A stretch of 64,000 nucleotides of DNA, taken from assembly GCF_024707125.1 (NCBI RefSeq), contig NZ_JANQAH010000005.1, forward strand, positions 243,090-307,089. Direction: 5' to 3'. The notes below the pieces were generated by a model. It ran no database searches. It saw only the letters and a program-made list of their open reading frames with translations, and was not told the origin of the DNA. Numbering within the stretch: position 1 is the stretch's first letter; the number at the start of each line of letters is the position of its first letter. The position numbers were made by a program, and so were the translations under genes. Shown here in pieces: positions 1 to 8,227 of this stretch. This stretch comes from Devosia sp. (lineage in GTDB: Bacteria; Pseudomonadota; Alphaproteobacteria; Rhizobiales; Devosiaceae).

Positions 1-516
1 GCGCTGGCCAGCTTCCTGATCCTCATGGGCGTCGGGCACTGGCGTGGCACGCCAACCGGCCTGTCGCTGTCGTTCTTTATCGCGCTCGGCATTGGCCTCC
101 ACAATTTCGGCGAGGGCCTTGCCATCGGAGCGGCCTTTGCCGCGGGCTCTGCCGGTCTCGGCACTTTCCTGGTGCTGGGTTTTGCCCTGCACAACGTCAC
201 CGAAGGCATCGGCATAGCCGCGCCAATCCTTCGGGTTCGTCCGCCGCTCTGGAGCTTTGCGGCATTGGCGCTGCTTGCAGGTCTGCCTGCCGTCTTCGGG
301 CTGTGGCTAGGTAGTCTCGCCTATGCGCCGCAATGGTCCGCCCTGGCGCTCGGTGTCGGCGCCGGGGCCATCGCTCAGGTCATCGTCGAGGTCGGGGCCT
401 ATCTGCTGCGTTCAAACCCTGGTTCCCGCTCGCCGCTGTTCTCGCCTGCAGTCCTTGGGGGCCTGCTGACCGGCATCGGCTTCATGTACGTCACCGCTGC
501 GATCATCAAGATCTGA
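1..516 (+). CDS. ZIP family metal transporter, C-terminal part (5' truncated by window edge)
   Basis: The reading frame is open from base 1, so the N-terminus lies outside the window. The visible 171 residues are almost entirely hydrophobic helices. They carry the two ZIP metal-site signatures, HNFGEGLAIG and HNVTEGIGIA, on successive helices, where His and Glu ligands bind Zn2+ or another divalent cation. The C-terminus ends in a last membrane helix (GFMYVTAAIIKI), as usual for ZIPs. Family membership is secure. The metal (Zn, Fe or Mn) cannot be told from sequence. The next gene is convergent, with a hairpin between the two. Confidence 0.9.
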   Translation, partial: ALASFLILMGVGHWRGTPTGLSLSFFIALGIGLHNFGEGLAIGAAFAAGSAGLGTFLVLGFALHNVTEGIGIAAPILRVRPPLWSFAALALLAGLPAVFGLWLGSLAYAPQWSALALGVGAGAIAQVIVEVGAYLLRSNPGSRSPLFSPAVLGGLLTGIGFMYVTAAIIKI

Positions 517-540
517 ACCCAAAGCCCGCGACCCAAAAAA

Positions 541-579
541 GCAGGCGGGGCGATCGACACATCGATCCGCCCCGCCTGC
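541..579. terminator. Bidirectional hairpin terminator between zip and pspA
   Basis: A long inverted repeat (GCAGGCGGGGCG-ATCGA / TCGAT-C-CGCCCCGCCTGC, one bulged base, CACA loop) sits between two convergent stop codons. An A-tract precedes the left arm, giving a U-rich tail to minus-strand transcripts. The plus-strand tail is weaker. Confidence 0.7.
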
Positions 580-609
580 ACAATTTCAAATCGCGCCTGG
601 ATGGTTCGC

Positions 610-1338
610 TTAGTCGAGCTTCTTCGTCTGGGGCAGGGCCAAGGGGTCGGACGGCGTCGGCGACATGAGCTGCGCCAGAATTTCGTCGGCTGACTGGCTG
701 GAGCCGCCAATGCCGGCTTCGCGCAATTGGCGATCGAGGTCATTGCCGTTTTCGAGCGCGGCGAGTTCGGCGCCGGCGGCGATGCGGCCGGCCGTGGCCT
801 CCTGCTTCTTCTTGATGCGCTCAAGGCTGTCGACAGCGCTGCCGAGGCGGGTGTTGATGCCCGACTGGCTATGGGCCAGAGCCGACTGCGCCTTGAGGAG
901 CGATTCATTGGCTTTGACGTTGTCGACCTCGCGCTTCATCTGGGTGATGCGCGCTTCGGTGTCCTGAATGGTGCGCAGCATCTGCTGCTGGCGCGGCAAC
1001 AACTGGTCGAGCTCGGCCTGGTCGCGCTGCAATTCGCCCCGGATGGTGGCGATGCGCTGGGCAAGGCCCTGCGCGAGGTCGGTGCGGCCCGCGGCGATGG
1101 CAGCGCGGGCGCTATCGGTATCCTTGGCTTCCTTGGCGCGGTTTTCCTCGATACGGCGGGCCATGCTCTTGTTGGAAGCCATGATGCCGGCAAGGTCGGA
1201 GCGCGCCTGTCGCAGGGATTGTTCGGCGTCGCGAATTTCCTGGTCGAGAACGCGCATCGACTGGCTATCGGCGACGGATTCGGCGGCTTCGTTGACCCCG
1301 CCGCGGATGGCGGTGAAGATTTTACCCCAGGCGCTCAC
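610..1338 (-). CDS. yjfJ: PspA/IM30 family protein (YjfJ-type)
   Basis: A 242-residue, almost entirely helical, charged coiled-coil protein of the PspA/IM30 (ESCRT-III-like) superfamily, which binds the inner face of the cytoplasmic membrane and counters envelope stress. The N-terminal amphipathic helix (WGKIFTAIRGGVNEAAE) and the long heptad-rich middle (LDQEIRDAEQSLRQAR onwards) are typical. I choose the GTG at 1338. It overlaps the TGA of the upstream gene (GTGA), implying translational coupling, and the longer 1362 start would run into that gene. The neighbours (DUF2170, DUF2491, DUF350, DUF1190, YjfC) match the enterobacterial yjf locus, so this is the YjfJ branch rather than a pspABC operon. 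Confidence 0.88.
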   Translation of the reverse strand: MSAWGKIFTAIRGGVNEAAESVADSQSMRVLDQEIRDAEQSLRQARSDLAGIMASNKSMARRIEENRAKEAKDTDSARAAIAAGRTDLAQGLAQRIATIRGELQRDQAELDQLLPRQQQMLRTIQDTEARITQMKREVDNVKANESLLKAQSALAHSQSGINTRLGSAVDSLERIKKKQEATAGRIAAGAELAALENGNDLDRQLREAGIGGSSQSADEILAQLMSPTPSDPLALPQTKKLD

Positions 1339-1781
1339 GCTGCGAACTCCCCATTCTTCCATTCATTGATCATGTCTGCCGCATCGACCGCATTGGCGGC
1401 GAGCACGGCGACTTCTTCGACGACGGTCTCGGCACTGGAGCGGGCCGAAAGCGAGCCGAAGAGTTCGTACCATTCTTCGCCGTCGATCTGGGTGATACCA
1501 AAGCTCGAAAGCGGCACCAGCTTGTGCGTCTTGAGCACCATGCGCTCAAAGGATTCGCGATGGGGCACGTCCTTGCAGGGCGCGAGAATGACGCTGGCGA
1601 GAATATCGCGGTCGCCACTCATGGTGACGAAGACGTCAAGATCGCCCTTTTCCTTGAGCGTCACGAACAGGACATTGCCCTCGGGCGGAACATGCACGTC
1701 CACATCGCCAAGGGCTTCGGGATCAGACGCGAAAAGCTGCGTCAGGGTCGTGAGGTTCCAGGTATCCAATAGGTCCTCCAT
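1335..1781 (-). CDS. yjfI: DUF2170 family protein (YjfI-like)
   Basis: A 148-residue soluble acidic protein of the YjfI/DUF2170 family, starting MEDLLDTWNLTTL and ending MINEWKNGEFAA. The molecular role is unknown. The family is nearly always encoded directly before a YjfJ-type PspA protein, as here. The start is the ATG at 1781. The frame stays open further upstream to 2150, but that extension is Arg/Ser-rich and antisense to yjfK, so it is a shadow. Its stop overlaps the pspA GTG. It is divergent from yjfK across a 200-bp promoter region. Confidence 0.8.
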   Translation of the reverse strand: MEDLLDTWNLTTLTQLFASDPEALGDVDVHVPPEGNVLFVTLKEKGDLDVFVTMSGDRDILASVILAPCKDVPHRESFERMVLKTHKLVPLSSFGITQIDGEEWYELFGSLSARSSAETVVEEVAVLAANAVDAADMINEWKNGEFAA

Positions 1782-1864
1782 GGGATCTGTCGATATCGGC
1801 CGGCTTGTGCGGGCGCCTTGCGCATATGGTACTATCACATTGTGACCGCAACCATATTTGCCTG

Positions 1865-1880
1865 TGGCGACTTGTCGCCA
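1865..1880. promoter_or_regulatory. Perfect palindrome in the yjfI/yjfK divergent promoter region
   Basis: TGGCGACTTGTCGCCA is a perfect 7-bp inverted repeat with a 2-bp centre, about 84 bp upstream of yjfI and 104 bp upstream of yjfK. The position suits a dimeric repressor or activator serving both arms of the locus. The binding protein is not identifiable from the window. Confidence 0.4.
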
Positions 1881-1983
1881 ATATTTGGTGCGGTTCGCCT
1901 TCCTAGCATCTCGGCGCATCGCTACCATATAGGAGCGATGAATCCGGCTTGCATGGGGTTCATGGCCGCATAGGGAGCAGGGC

Positions 1984-2643
1984 ATGATCGGTTGGTTCGG
2001 CCGCAAAGACGAGAAAAAACCGCTGCCGGTCGAGCGTGGTCCTCTTGCCGTCGGTATCGGTGGCGCCCTCGACCTCGATTTTCTGTCGCTCGAAGCCAAT
2101 GCACTTGGCGGCGAGCCGGCCATGCCGTTGCCGCTGAGCGGGCCGTTCATCGTTGCCGCCTATGGCGAAGTGCAGCTGGACGCCTCAAGTGTGCTCTCAC
2201 GCTACTATGACGACGAACACCGCATGATCCAGACCATGTCTGGCGGTGGCAAGCCCGGCGATGCGGTGGAAGACATCAGTTTCTATCATCCCTGGGACAG
2301 TGTCGTGCCCTCCGGGCCGCAGGCCTGGTCGCGCTGGACGGGGCCGAATGGGCTGATCGGGCAGGAACACTATGATGCCGATGGCATCCACTTTCATCGC
2401 TTCTGGGGCGAGGGGCCGGAGCGCACGGCGCTCGTTGAATTCGTCGAAAAGGTCGACGATGGCGAGGCGCTCCGCTCCATCCACCAGACCTGCATGCTCT
2501 ATTATCGTCCCCTCGGCCAATCGCGCGAAATGCTGCTGATCAATGTCGAGCGCGACCTCGGGCAGGGGCAGAGCCAGACGGGCAGCTCGGTCGAATTTCT
2601 CATCGGCTACGGGCTTACCCCGGCCGATGTGCGCCGCGTCTGA
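1984..2643 (+). CDS. yjfK: DUF2491 family protein (YjfK-like)
   Basis: A 219-residue cytoplasmic protein of the YjfK/DUF2491 family. It has a short basic N-terminus (MIGWFGRKDEKKP) and conserved aromatic/acidic stretches such as FYHPWDSVVPSGPQAWSRW and IHFHRFWGEG. No catalytic function is established for the family. It heads the plus-strand arm of the yjf locus and is followed 34 bp later by the DUF350 membrane protein. The order yjfK-L-M-C is the same as in Escherichia coli, which supports the call more strongly than any motif. Confidence 0.82.
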   Translation: MIGWFGRKDEKKPLPVERGPLAVGIGGALDLDFLSLEANALGGEPAMPLPLSGPFIVAAYGEVQLDASSVLSRYYDDEHRMIQTMSGGGKPGDAVEDISFYHPWDSVVPSGPQAWSRWTGPNGLIGQEHYDADGIHFHRFWGEGPERTALVEFVEKVDDGEALRSIHQTCMLYYRPLGQSREMLLINVERDLGQGQSQTGSSVEFLIGYGLTPADVRRV

Positions 2644-2677
2644 CATCCATTGAACGTTTCATCCAAGGAGTTTCGAC

Positions 2678-3079
2678 ATGCTTGACTATGTGGCGGGCCT
2701 GCCGGCCTTCCTCGGCTATTTTGCGATTGGCCTGGCCGCTTATGGCGCCTTCGCTTTCGTCTATACGGCCATCACGCCGCATCGCGAGGTGGAGCTGATC
2801 CGGGCCGGCAACATGGCCGCGGTGACGGCCTTTCTCGGTGCCATTCTTGGCTTCAGCCTGCCGCTGGCTTCGGCCGCTGCCAATTCGGTCAGCATTGTCG
2901 ACTACATCATCTGGGCCGTGATCGGCATCCTGGCGCAGATCCTCGCCTACTACATCGCCAATTTCACGCTCAAGAACCTGCACGAGAAGATCACCAATGG
3001 TGACGTGACGGCCGGCATCTGGGGCGGTGGCATCGCGCTCGCGGTCGGCATTCTCAATGCCGCCTGCATGACCTATTGA
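2678..3079 (+). CDS. yjfL: DUF350 membrane protein (YjfL-like)
   Basis: A 133-residue integral membrane protein with about four hydrophobic segments, beginning LDYVAGLPAFLGYFAIGLAAYGAF. A strong Shine-Dalgarno (AAGGAG) lies 8 bp before the ATG. DUF350 proteins have two repeated two-helix units, and small-channel or transporter roles have been proposed. None is shown here. It sits between yjfK and the lipoprotein yjfM, with a 12-bp gap to the latter, so it is very probably in the same transcript. Confidence 0.82.
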   Translation: MLDYVAGLPAFLGYFAIGLAAYGAFAFVYTAITPHREVELIRAGNMAAVTAFLGAILGFSLPLASAAANSVSIVDYIIWAVIGILAQILAYYIANFTLKNLHEKITNGDVTAGIWGGGIALAVGILNAACMTY

Positions 3080-3090
3080 GGGAGGACGCA

Positions 3091-3668
3091 ATGCGCAGAC
3101 GTCTCAGCGGTCGCAAGCCGCCGCTTCTCTCGCTTGGCACCATCGCCATCTCGTCGCTGGCCCTGGCCGGTTGCGCCGGCGAGCCGCCGGGCGAAGTGCT
3201 TTTCACCTCGGTCGATCAGTGCATCACTGCCGGCATGGATGCCCAGGTGTGCCAGGCCGGTTATCAGGATGCGATGCAGGCCCACCTGCAATCCTCGCCC
3301 AAGTTTGATGGCCTCGCTGCCTGTGAAGCCGAGTATGGCGTGGGCCAATGCGCTGAGCAGCAGCCAGTGGCGACGGGGGTGGCGGCAGCTTCTTTACCCC
3401 GTTCCTCGCGGGCTATCTGCTGTCCTCGACGCTCAACAATATCGGCGATTACAATCGCTATCGCGACCAGCGGATTAACAACGGCTTTGCCTATGGGTCG
3501 ACGCCGATCTATCGCAATCGCTCCGGCCAGACGGTTACCCCTGGCGCCCGGCCAGGCGGCGATGTGGTGGCCCCCTCGCGTCAGACCATGCAGCCGGTCA
3601 ACGTCAATACCCGCACCGTCGTTCGCCAGGGCTTTGGTGGCGGTGGCGGCTTCAGTTTCGGCGGGTAG
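3091..3668 (+). pseudogene. yjfM: DUF1190 lipoprotein (YjfM-like), frameshifted
   Basis: The start is the ATG at 3091 (GGAGGA just upstream). The N-terminus is a lipoprotein signal with lipobox LALAGC, followed by the DUF1190 core (FTSVDQCITAGMD, CEAEYGVGQC). Near 3375, in a run of five G, the frame breaks. The proper C-terminus continues in another frame as GGSFFTPFLAGYLLSSTLNN and ends in a Gly-rich tail (FGGGGGFSFGG) with a stop at 3666-3668, three bases before yjfC. Because the downstream half is perfectly conserved in style, a single-base homopolymer sequencing error is more likely than real decay. If corrected, this is an intact outer-envelope lipoprotein of about 192 residues. Confidence 0.75.
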
Positions 3669-3671
3669 GCA

Positions 3672-4829
3672 ATGAAACGCATCACCTATCCGGAACGCCA
3701 TGGCTGGCGCGACAAGGCGCGCGAGGTCGGCTTCGGTTTTCACGAAATGTATGGCGAGCCCTATTGGCTCGACGATGTCGCCTACACCTTTACGCTCCAG
3801 GAGATCGAAGAACAGATCGAAGCGCCGAGTCAGGAACTGCACGAAATGTGCATGGACCTGGTCGGCGATATCGTGACAAGCGAAGAGGCCCTCGACCATC
3901 TCGCAATTCCTGAAGAGCTGCGCGATCTCGTGCGCGACTCCTGGGAGCGCGGGGACCGTCACCTCTATGGCCGGTTCGACCTCGCCTATGATGGCCAGGG
4001 TCCGGTCAAGCTGCTCGAATACAACGCGGATACGCCGACATCGGTCTTCGAGACTGCCTATTTCCAGTACAATTGGCTGATCGACCAAATCGCGGCCGGC
4101 GTGCTCCCGCAGGATGCAGACCAGTTCAACTCGCTGCAGGAAAGCCTCGTCGAGGCGTTTGGCCAGTTCTCCAAGGAACCGATCTTCCATTTCGCCGCCA
4201 TGACCGACAACGAGGAAGATCGTGGCACGACGGTGTACCTCATGGATTGCGCCGTGCAGGCCGGGCATCGCGTGGAACTGCTCGATATCGGCGAAATCGG
4301 CGTCGACGCGCTAGGGCGCTTTACCGATTTGCAGGATCGGGTCATCGATCGCTGCTTCAAGCTCTACCCTTGGGAATTCATGCTGCGCGAAAATTTCGCG
4401 CCCTATCTGCCGCGGTCGGGCCGGGCTTTTGTTGAGCCCGCCTGGAAGGCCGTGCTGTCCAACAAGGGCCTGCTGCCGCTTCTTTGGAAGCGTTATCCCA
4501 ATCATCCGAACCTGTTGCCGGCGTTTTTCACCGACGATCCCGGCGCGTCGTCCCTGTCGAGCTATGTGCAAAAGCCCCTGTTGTCGCGCGAAGGCGAGAA
4601 CGTCTCGATCTTCACCAATGGCAAGGAGCTGGCGTCGGCACCGGGTGATTACGGCGCCGAAGGTTTCGTGATCCAGGAATATGCGCCGCTCTTTGAAAGC
4701 GAGGGTGGCTTTGCCGTGCTTGGCAGCTGGATCGTCGGCGACCGTGCCTGTGGCCTCGGCATTCGCGAGGACCGGTCGCGCATCACCGCCAACCTCTCGC
4801 GCTTCGTGCCGCACGTTATTCTGGACTGA
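3672..4829 (+). CDS. yjfC: Glutathionylspermidine synthase-like ATP-grasp ligase (YjfC/YgiC family)
   Basis: A 385-residue ATP-grasp enzyme related to the synthetase half of bifunctional glutathionylspermidine synthase. Family hallmarks include YPERHGWRDKAREVGFGFHE at the N-terminus, VKLLEYNADTPTSVFE in the nucleotide/metal region, and the C-terminal GSWIVGDRACGLGIREDRS. YjfC and YgiC proteins lack the amidase half and are predicted to form a peptide-like amide bond on an unknown substrate. They recur with DUF350, DUF1190 and PspA-like partners. It is the last gene of the yjf arm, 3 bp after yjfM. Confidence 0.87.
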   Translation: MKRITYPERHGWRDKAREVGFGFHEMYGEPYWLDDVAYTFTLQEIEEQIEAPSQELHEMCMDLVGDIVTSEEALDHLAIPEELRDLVRDSWERGDRHLYGRFDLAYDGQGPVKLLEYNADTPTSVFETAYFQYNWLIDQIAAGVLPQDADQFNSLQESLVEAFGQFSKEPIFHFAAMTDNEEDRGTTVYLMDCAVQAGHRVELLDIGEIGVDALGRFTDLQDRVIDRCFKLYPWEFMLRENFAPYLPRSGRAFVEPAWKAVLSNKGLLPLLWKRYPNHPNLLPAFFTDDPGASSLSSYVQKPLLSREGENVSIFTNGKELASAPGDYGAEGFVIQEYAPLFESEGGFAVLGSWIVGDRACGLGIREDRSRITANLSRFVPHVILD

Positions 4830-4911
4830 GGGGACCGAAAGCAAGCTTTCGGGGTTGCGGCGGGCCTGTTTCGTGGCCATGTGGGGACCTCTGGTAATCG
4901 AGGTCGCAAGA

Positions 4912-5802
4912 ATGAGCGCTGTTCCATCTGCCCGCCGCCGCGCCTTGATGCTGGTTAATCCCAATGCCAGGCGCGGCTCGGAAGCCATCGAGCCCGTCAT
5001 CGAGCGCCTAGCCCAGGGCGGGGTCGACGCTGTCGTCGAGCGTTTCGATACGCCCGACGAAGTCTCGGCCGATATTGCCCGGCGCCGGCACGAGGCCGAT
5101 CTCGTCATCGTCTGCGGCGGCGATGGCACCATAAATTCGGCGGCGCGGGGTATCCTCGAAACCGGGCTTCCCATGGGCATCATGCCGATGGGGACGGCCA
5201 ATGACCTCGCACGCACGCTTAGCATTCCCAATGGGCTCCTACAGGCTGCCGACGTCATCATCGCGGGGAACACGCGGCGCGTGGACCTTGGCGAGGTGAA
5301 TGGCCACCCCTTCTTCAACGTCGCCAGCATGGGACTCAGTGTCGATCTTGCCCGTGGGCTCACACCGGAGGCCAAGCGCCGCTGGGGCAAGCTCGGCTAT
5401 GCCTTGGCGGCCCTGAAGGTTGCGACCCGCGCCAAAAGGTTTCGGGCCGAGATCATCAGCGATACCGGCCGCGAGCGCGTGAAAACGCTGCAGATCGCGG
5501 TGGGCAATGGCGTTCACTATGGCGGCGGCACGATGATCCATGCCGATGCGACCATCGAGGACGGACACCTCGACCTCTATAGCCTTGAACTCAAGAATGT
5601 CTGGAAGTTCGGCCTGATGCTGGGCGCCTTCCGCCGCGGCGAGCATGGCGCCTGGGACGAAGTTCGCACCGCCAAGAGCACGGAATTCGACATTCGCACC
5701 GAGACGCCGATGCCGATCAATACCGATGGCGACCTCGTCACCCAGACGCCGGCCCATTTTCTCATCCGGCCAAACGCCATTTCCGTATTTGCACCCAGCT
5801 GA
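4912..5802 (+). CDS. Diacylglycerol kinase-like lipid kinase (YegS/LCB5 family)
   Basis: A 296-residue lipid kinase of the DAGK catalytic family. It shows the VNPNARRG phosphate-binding start, the GGDGTINSAARG nucleotide loop, and MGIMPMGTANDLART, all diagnostic. The C-terminal beta-sandwich includes the INTDGDLV motif. It should phosphorylate diacylglycerol, or a related membrane lipid alcohol, at the inner membrane. The ATG at 4912 is chosen because the upstream extension of the frame overlaps yjfC out of frame. It is followed 51 bp later by a PAP2 phosphatase, suggesting paired phosphorylation and dephosphorylation of a lipid. The exact lipid is not inferable. Confidence 0.85.
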   Translation: MSAVPSARRRALMLVNPNARRGSEAIEPVIERLAQGGVDAVVERFDTPDEVSADIARRRHEADLVIVCGGDGTINSAARGILETGLPMGIMPMGTANDLARTLSIPNGLLQAADVIIAGNTRRVDLGEVNGHPFFNVASMGLSVDLARGLTPEAKRRWGKLGYALAALKVATRAKRFRAEIISDTGRERVKTLQIAVGNGVHYGGGTMIHADATIEDGHLDLYSLELKNVWKFGLMLGAFRRGEHGAWDEVRTAKSTEFDIRTETPMPINTDGDLVTQTPAHFLIRPNAISVFAPS

Positions 5803-5853
5803 GGGAGCAGCTAGCACCGTGAAGGCTTGTGTAAGACCAGCGGAGTCGGGACG

Positions 5854-6591
5854 TTGACGACATCTCCAGAGCGCGTTCAGCCTGCAGGGCGTTCGCCTGA
5901 CAACACTCTGTTTTACATTGGCTGCGCGGTGGCTGCCGCGCTGCTGACGATTTTCGGAATCCTCGCGGATCAGGTTGTCGATGGCGACACGGCCGCTTTC
6001 GATCATGCCGTGGTGATGCTGTTTCGCGATCCGGCGACACCGGGCATTCCCGTTGGTCCGTCATGGTTCAACGAAGGCGTGCGGGATATCACTGCGCTCG
6101 GAAGTTTCCCGGTCCTCGGCGTCCTGGTGATCGGCGTCGTGTTGCATCTCTTGCTCACCGGGTCGCGCCGCACGGGCCTGCTTATTGCCATCAGCGTCCT
6201 TGGCGGCACGATCATCAGCACGGTGCTCAAGGCGCTCTTCGATCGGCCGCGGCCGGATTTCACCGGCGCCGTCGAGGTCTTCACCTCGAGCTTTCCAAGC
6301 GGGCACGCCACGACCTCCGCCGTCGTCTACCTGACGATTGGCGTTCTTTTGGCCCAGCGCGCGTCCACATGGCCGGCGCGAGCCCTTTACCTGCTGGGCG
6401 CCATCATCCTCGTCGGCGCCGTTGGCCTGAGTCGAATTTACCTTGGGGTCCATTTTCCAACAGACGTCCTGGCGGGCTGGGCTCTGGGGGCGGCCTGGGC
6501 GTTGATTTGCCTCGCGGTAGCGCACGCTCTGGACCGTCGCGGAACACTGCGCGATGAGACCCCGCCGGGACCGCCGACCGAAGCGCGGTAG
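5854..6591 (+). CDS. PAP2 family membrane phosphatase
   Basis: A multi-spanning acid phosphatase/phosphotransferase of the PAP2 superfamily, acting on lipid phosphates or undecaprenyl pyrophosphate at the periplasmic face. The three signatures are present in order: KALFDRPRP (KX6RP), SFPSGHATT (PSGH) and SRIYLGVHFPTDVLAG (SRX5HX3D). I prefer the TTG at 5854, with GGAG about 9 bp upstream; a TTG at 5827 in the same frame is possible. No ATG is available near the N-terminus, so the start is uncertain by a few residues. It probably shares a transcript with the lipid kinase. Confidence 0.87.
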   Translation: MTTSPERVQPAGRSPDNTLFYIGCAVAAALLTIFGILADQVVDGDTAAFDHAVVMLFRDPATPGIPVGPSWFNEGVRDITALGSFPVLGVLVIGVVLHLLLTGSRRTGLLIAISVLGGTIISTVLKALFDRPRPDFTGAVEVFTSSFPSGHATTSAVVYLTIGVLLAQRASTWPARALYLLGAIILVGAVGLSRIYLGVHFPTDVLAGWALGAAWALICLAVAHALDRRGTLRDETPPGPPTEAR

Positions 6592-6681
6592 GCCCGCTTG
6601 CTCCAGATCAAAGACGTTGCGACAAAGATGTCGTTGAGTGCAGCCTGATCGCCGGATATAGCGGCGTGATCAGGGGGCAAG

Positions 6682-7065
6682 ATGCCGTTTAGATCGCGGA
6701 GCATCATTAGGGAAACGGCCAATGCCATAGCGGTATTGGCTCTCTATGTCCTCGTCCTCCTGGCACCACTGCATCAGGCCGCGGGCCTGCAGCGCGATTT
6801 GGATTCCCTGGGTTATGCGTCGCTGGACCTCTGGTCGGTCTGCGCGCCGCTGACTGTCGATCAAACCGACGACCAGCCCCAACTGGCCAAGTGTCCCCTT
6901 GCGGGCGTCGGAAAATATGAAGTCGCATTGGCCGAGCCTGCATCGCTCGATCTCGGCTTGCTTCGGTTTTGGGCAGAAGCGTCTTATCCCGCCGTCGCCG
7001 AACTGCGTCACTCTCATCACGCGCCCCATATCGGGCAGGCACGGGCGCCGCCAGTGATGGTCTGA
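6682..7065 (+). CDS. Small exported or membrane protein, DUF2946-like
   Basis: A 127-residue protein with an N-terminal hydrophobic segment (IAVLALYVLVLLAPLHQAAG), then a short domain with two cysteines (WSVCAPL, AKCPLAG) and a His-rich end (LRHSHHAPHIG). The AGGGGG just before the ATG is a good ribosome site. The layout resembles DUF2946 proteins, which accompany copper and zinc handling genes, and the next gene is the copper-binding YcnI. The family call is tentative. The Cys/His pattern suggests metal contact. Confidence 0.5.
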   Translation: MPFRSRSIIRETANAIAVLALYVLVLLAPLHQAAGLQRDLDSLGYASLDLWSVCAPLTVDQTDDQPQLAKCPLAGVGKYEVALAEPASLDLGLLRFWAEASYPAVAELRHSHHAPHIGQARAPPVMV

Positions 7066-7114
7066 GCTTCAGGCGTAAGCCAACCCTCTGACCATTTTAT
7101 CACTGGAGATCATC

Positions 7115-7633
7115 ATGATCCGTATTCTCGCCGCTTCGGCCGCACTCGCCGTTGCCCTCACTGCCGTTCCCGCTTTCGCCCACGTCACCCTCGAAGTGCG
7201 GGAAGCTGCCATCGGCTCGACCTACAAGGCCGTGCTGCGCATTCCCCACGGCTGCGGGACCGAGGCAACCAATGTTGTGCGCGTCCAAATTCCCGAAGGC
7301 TTTTACAATGTGAAGCCGATGCCCAAGGCGGGCTGGACCCTTGAAACCGTCACCGGTCCCTATGCGCAAGCCTATGACAATCATGGCACGCAGCTCACCG
7401 AGGGCGTGACCGAGATCGTCTGGTCGGGCGGCGACCTGCCGAACGAATGGTATGACGAGTTCGTCTTCCGCGGCACCTTTGCCGGCACGCTGGAGCCGGG
7501 CAAGTTCTACTTCCCCGCCATCCAGGGATGTGCCAACGGCGAAGAGGCCTGGATCGACGTCACGGGCGACGAAAACGCCGACATGCCCGCGCCGAGCGTC
7601 GAACTGGTTCCCGCTGGCGCTGCTGGTCACTAA
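7115..7633 (+). CDS. ycnI: YcnI family (DUF1775) periplasmic copper-binding protein
   Basis: A 172-residue exported protein. The signal peptide ends AFA, so the mature chain starts with His (HVTLEVREAAIGS), giving the N-terminal His-brace copper site characteristic of YcnI. Conserved features follow: YKAVLRIPHGCG, the Trp in MPKAGWTLE, and IVWSGGDLP. The family binds Cu(II) outside the cytoplasmic membrane. It sits between the DUF2946-like protein and the His-rich PCuAC relative. This order of copper accessory genes is common in alphaproteobacteria. Confidence 0.87.
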   Translation: MIRILAASAALAVALTAVPAFAHVTLEVREAAIGSTYKAVLRIPHGCGTEATNVVRVQIPEGFYNVKPMPKAGWTLETVTGPYAQAYDNHGTQLTEGVTEIVWSGGDLPNEWYDEFVFRGTFAGTLEPGKFYFPAIQGCANGEEAWIDVTGDENADMPAPSVELVPAGAAGH

Positions 7634-7741
7634 GCCCAATGGGGTGCGGTGCGCCGCACCCCTCTTTCGCAGGGATCGCGTCACAGCCCTGTCGCTTGCA
7701 GCCGGTAGGTCGGTCTCTGCTGCATTATCAAAGAGCCGACC

Positions 7742-8227
7742 ATGACCCGTTTCCTCCGTCCCTTCCTATTGCTGCTGCTCGTCTCCACGCCTCTCGCGGC
7801 GCAAGACCATGCCCATAGTGACCATGAGGCGAGCCTTGGCGCTGTCACCGTGATCCATGCCTGGACACGCGCTACCGCGCAGGGTGGGGACGCTGTGGTC
7901 TTCTTCGAGATCGAGAATGCGGGCGAGCCAGTTGTGCTGAGCGGGGCCGAGGCCTCGAATTCAGCAAGCGTAGAGGTGGTCGGCGCCACCATGGGCGCGG
8001 ATGGCGTCATGGCCTATCAGCCGGTGGGTGAATTCCAGCTTCCGAGCGGAGAATTCGACTTCGACCCGAATGGACTGGGTCTGCGGCTCAATGATCTCAC
8101 GGCTGAACTCAAGCAGGGTGACCATTTTCCGCTGCATCTGCTGATCGGTGGTGGCGAGCTTCAGATCAGTGTCGAAGTCGAAGCATCAGACGCCGTCGCC
8201 CATAGCCACGCTGGGCATAGCCACTAG
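7742..8227 (+). CDS. PCuAC (DUF461) family periplasmic metallochaperone, His-rich variant
   Basis: A 161-residue exported protein with a cleavable signal (LLLLLVSTPLAAQ) and a cupredoxin-like PCuAC core starting VTVIHAWTRATAQGGDAVVFF. The usual Cu(I) ligand set of PCuAC, a His/Met pair near VELHxM and a HxM further on, is not seen. The equivalent segments read VEVVGATMGADGVM and GLGLRLNDL. Instead, the mature N-terminus (DHAHSDHE) and C-terminus (AHSHAGHSH) are His-rich. It may therefore bind Zn or Cu(II) through its tails. Its stop codon overlaps that of the convergent permease in a CTAG. Confidence 0.8.
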   Translation: MTRFLRPFLLLLLVSTPLAAQDHAHSDHEASLGAVTVIHAWTRATAQGGDAVVFFEIENAGEPVVLSGAEASNSASVEVVGATMGADGVMAYQPVGEFQLPSGEFDFDPNGLGLRLNDLTAELKQGDHFPLHLLIGGGELQISVEVEASDAVAHSHAGHSH

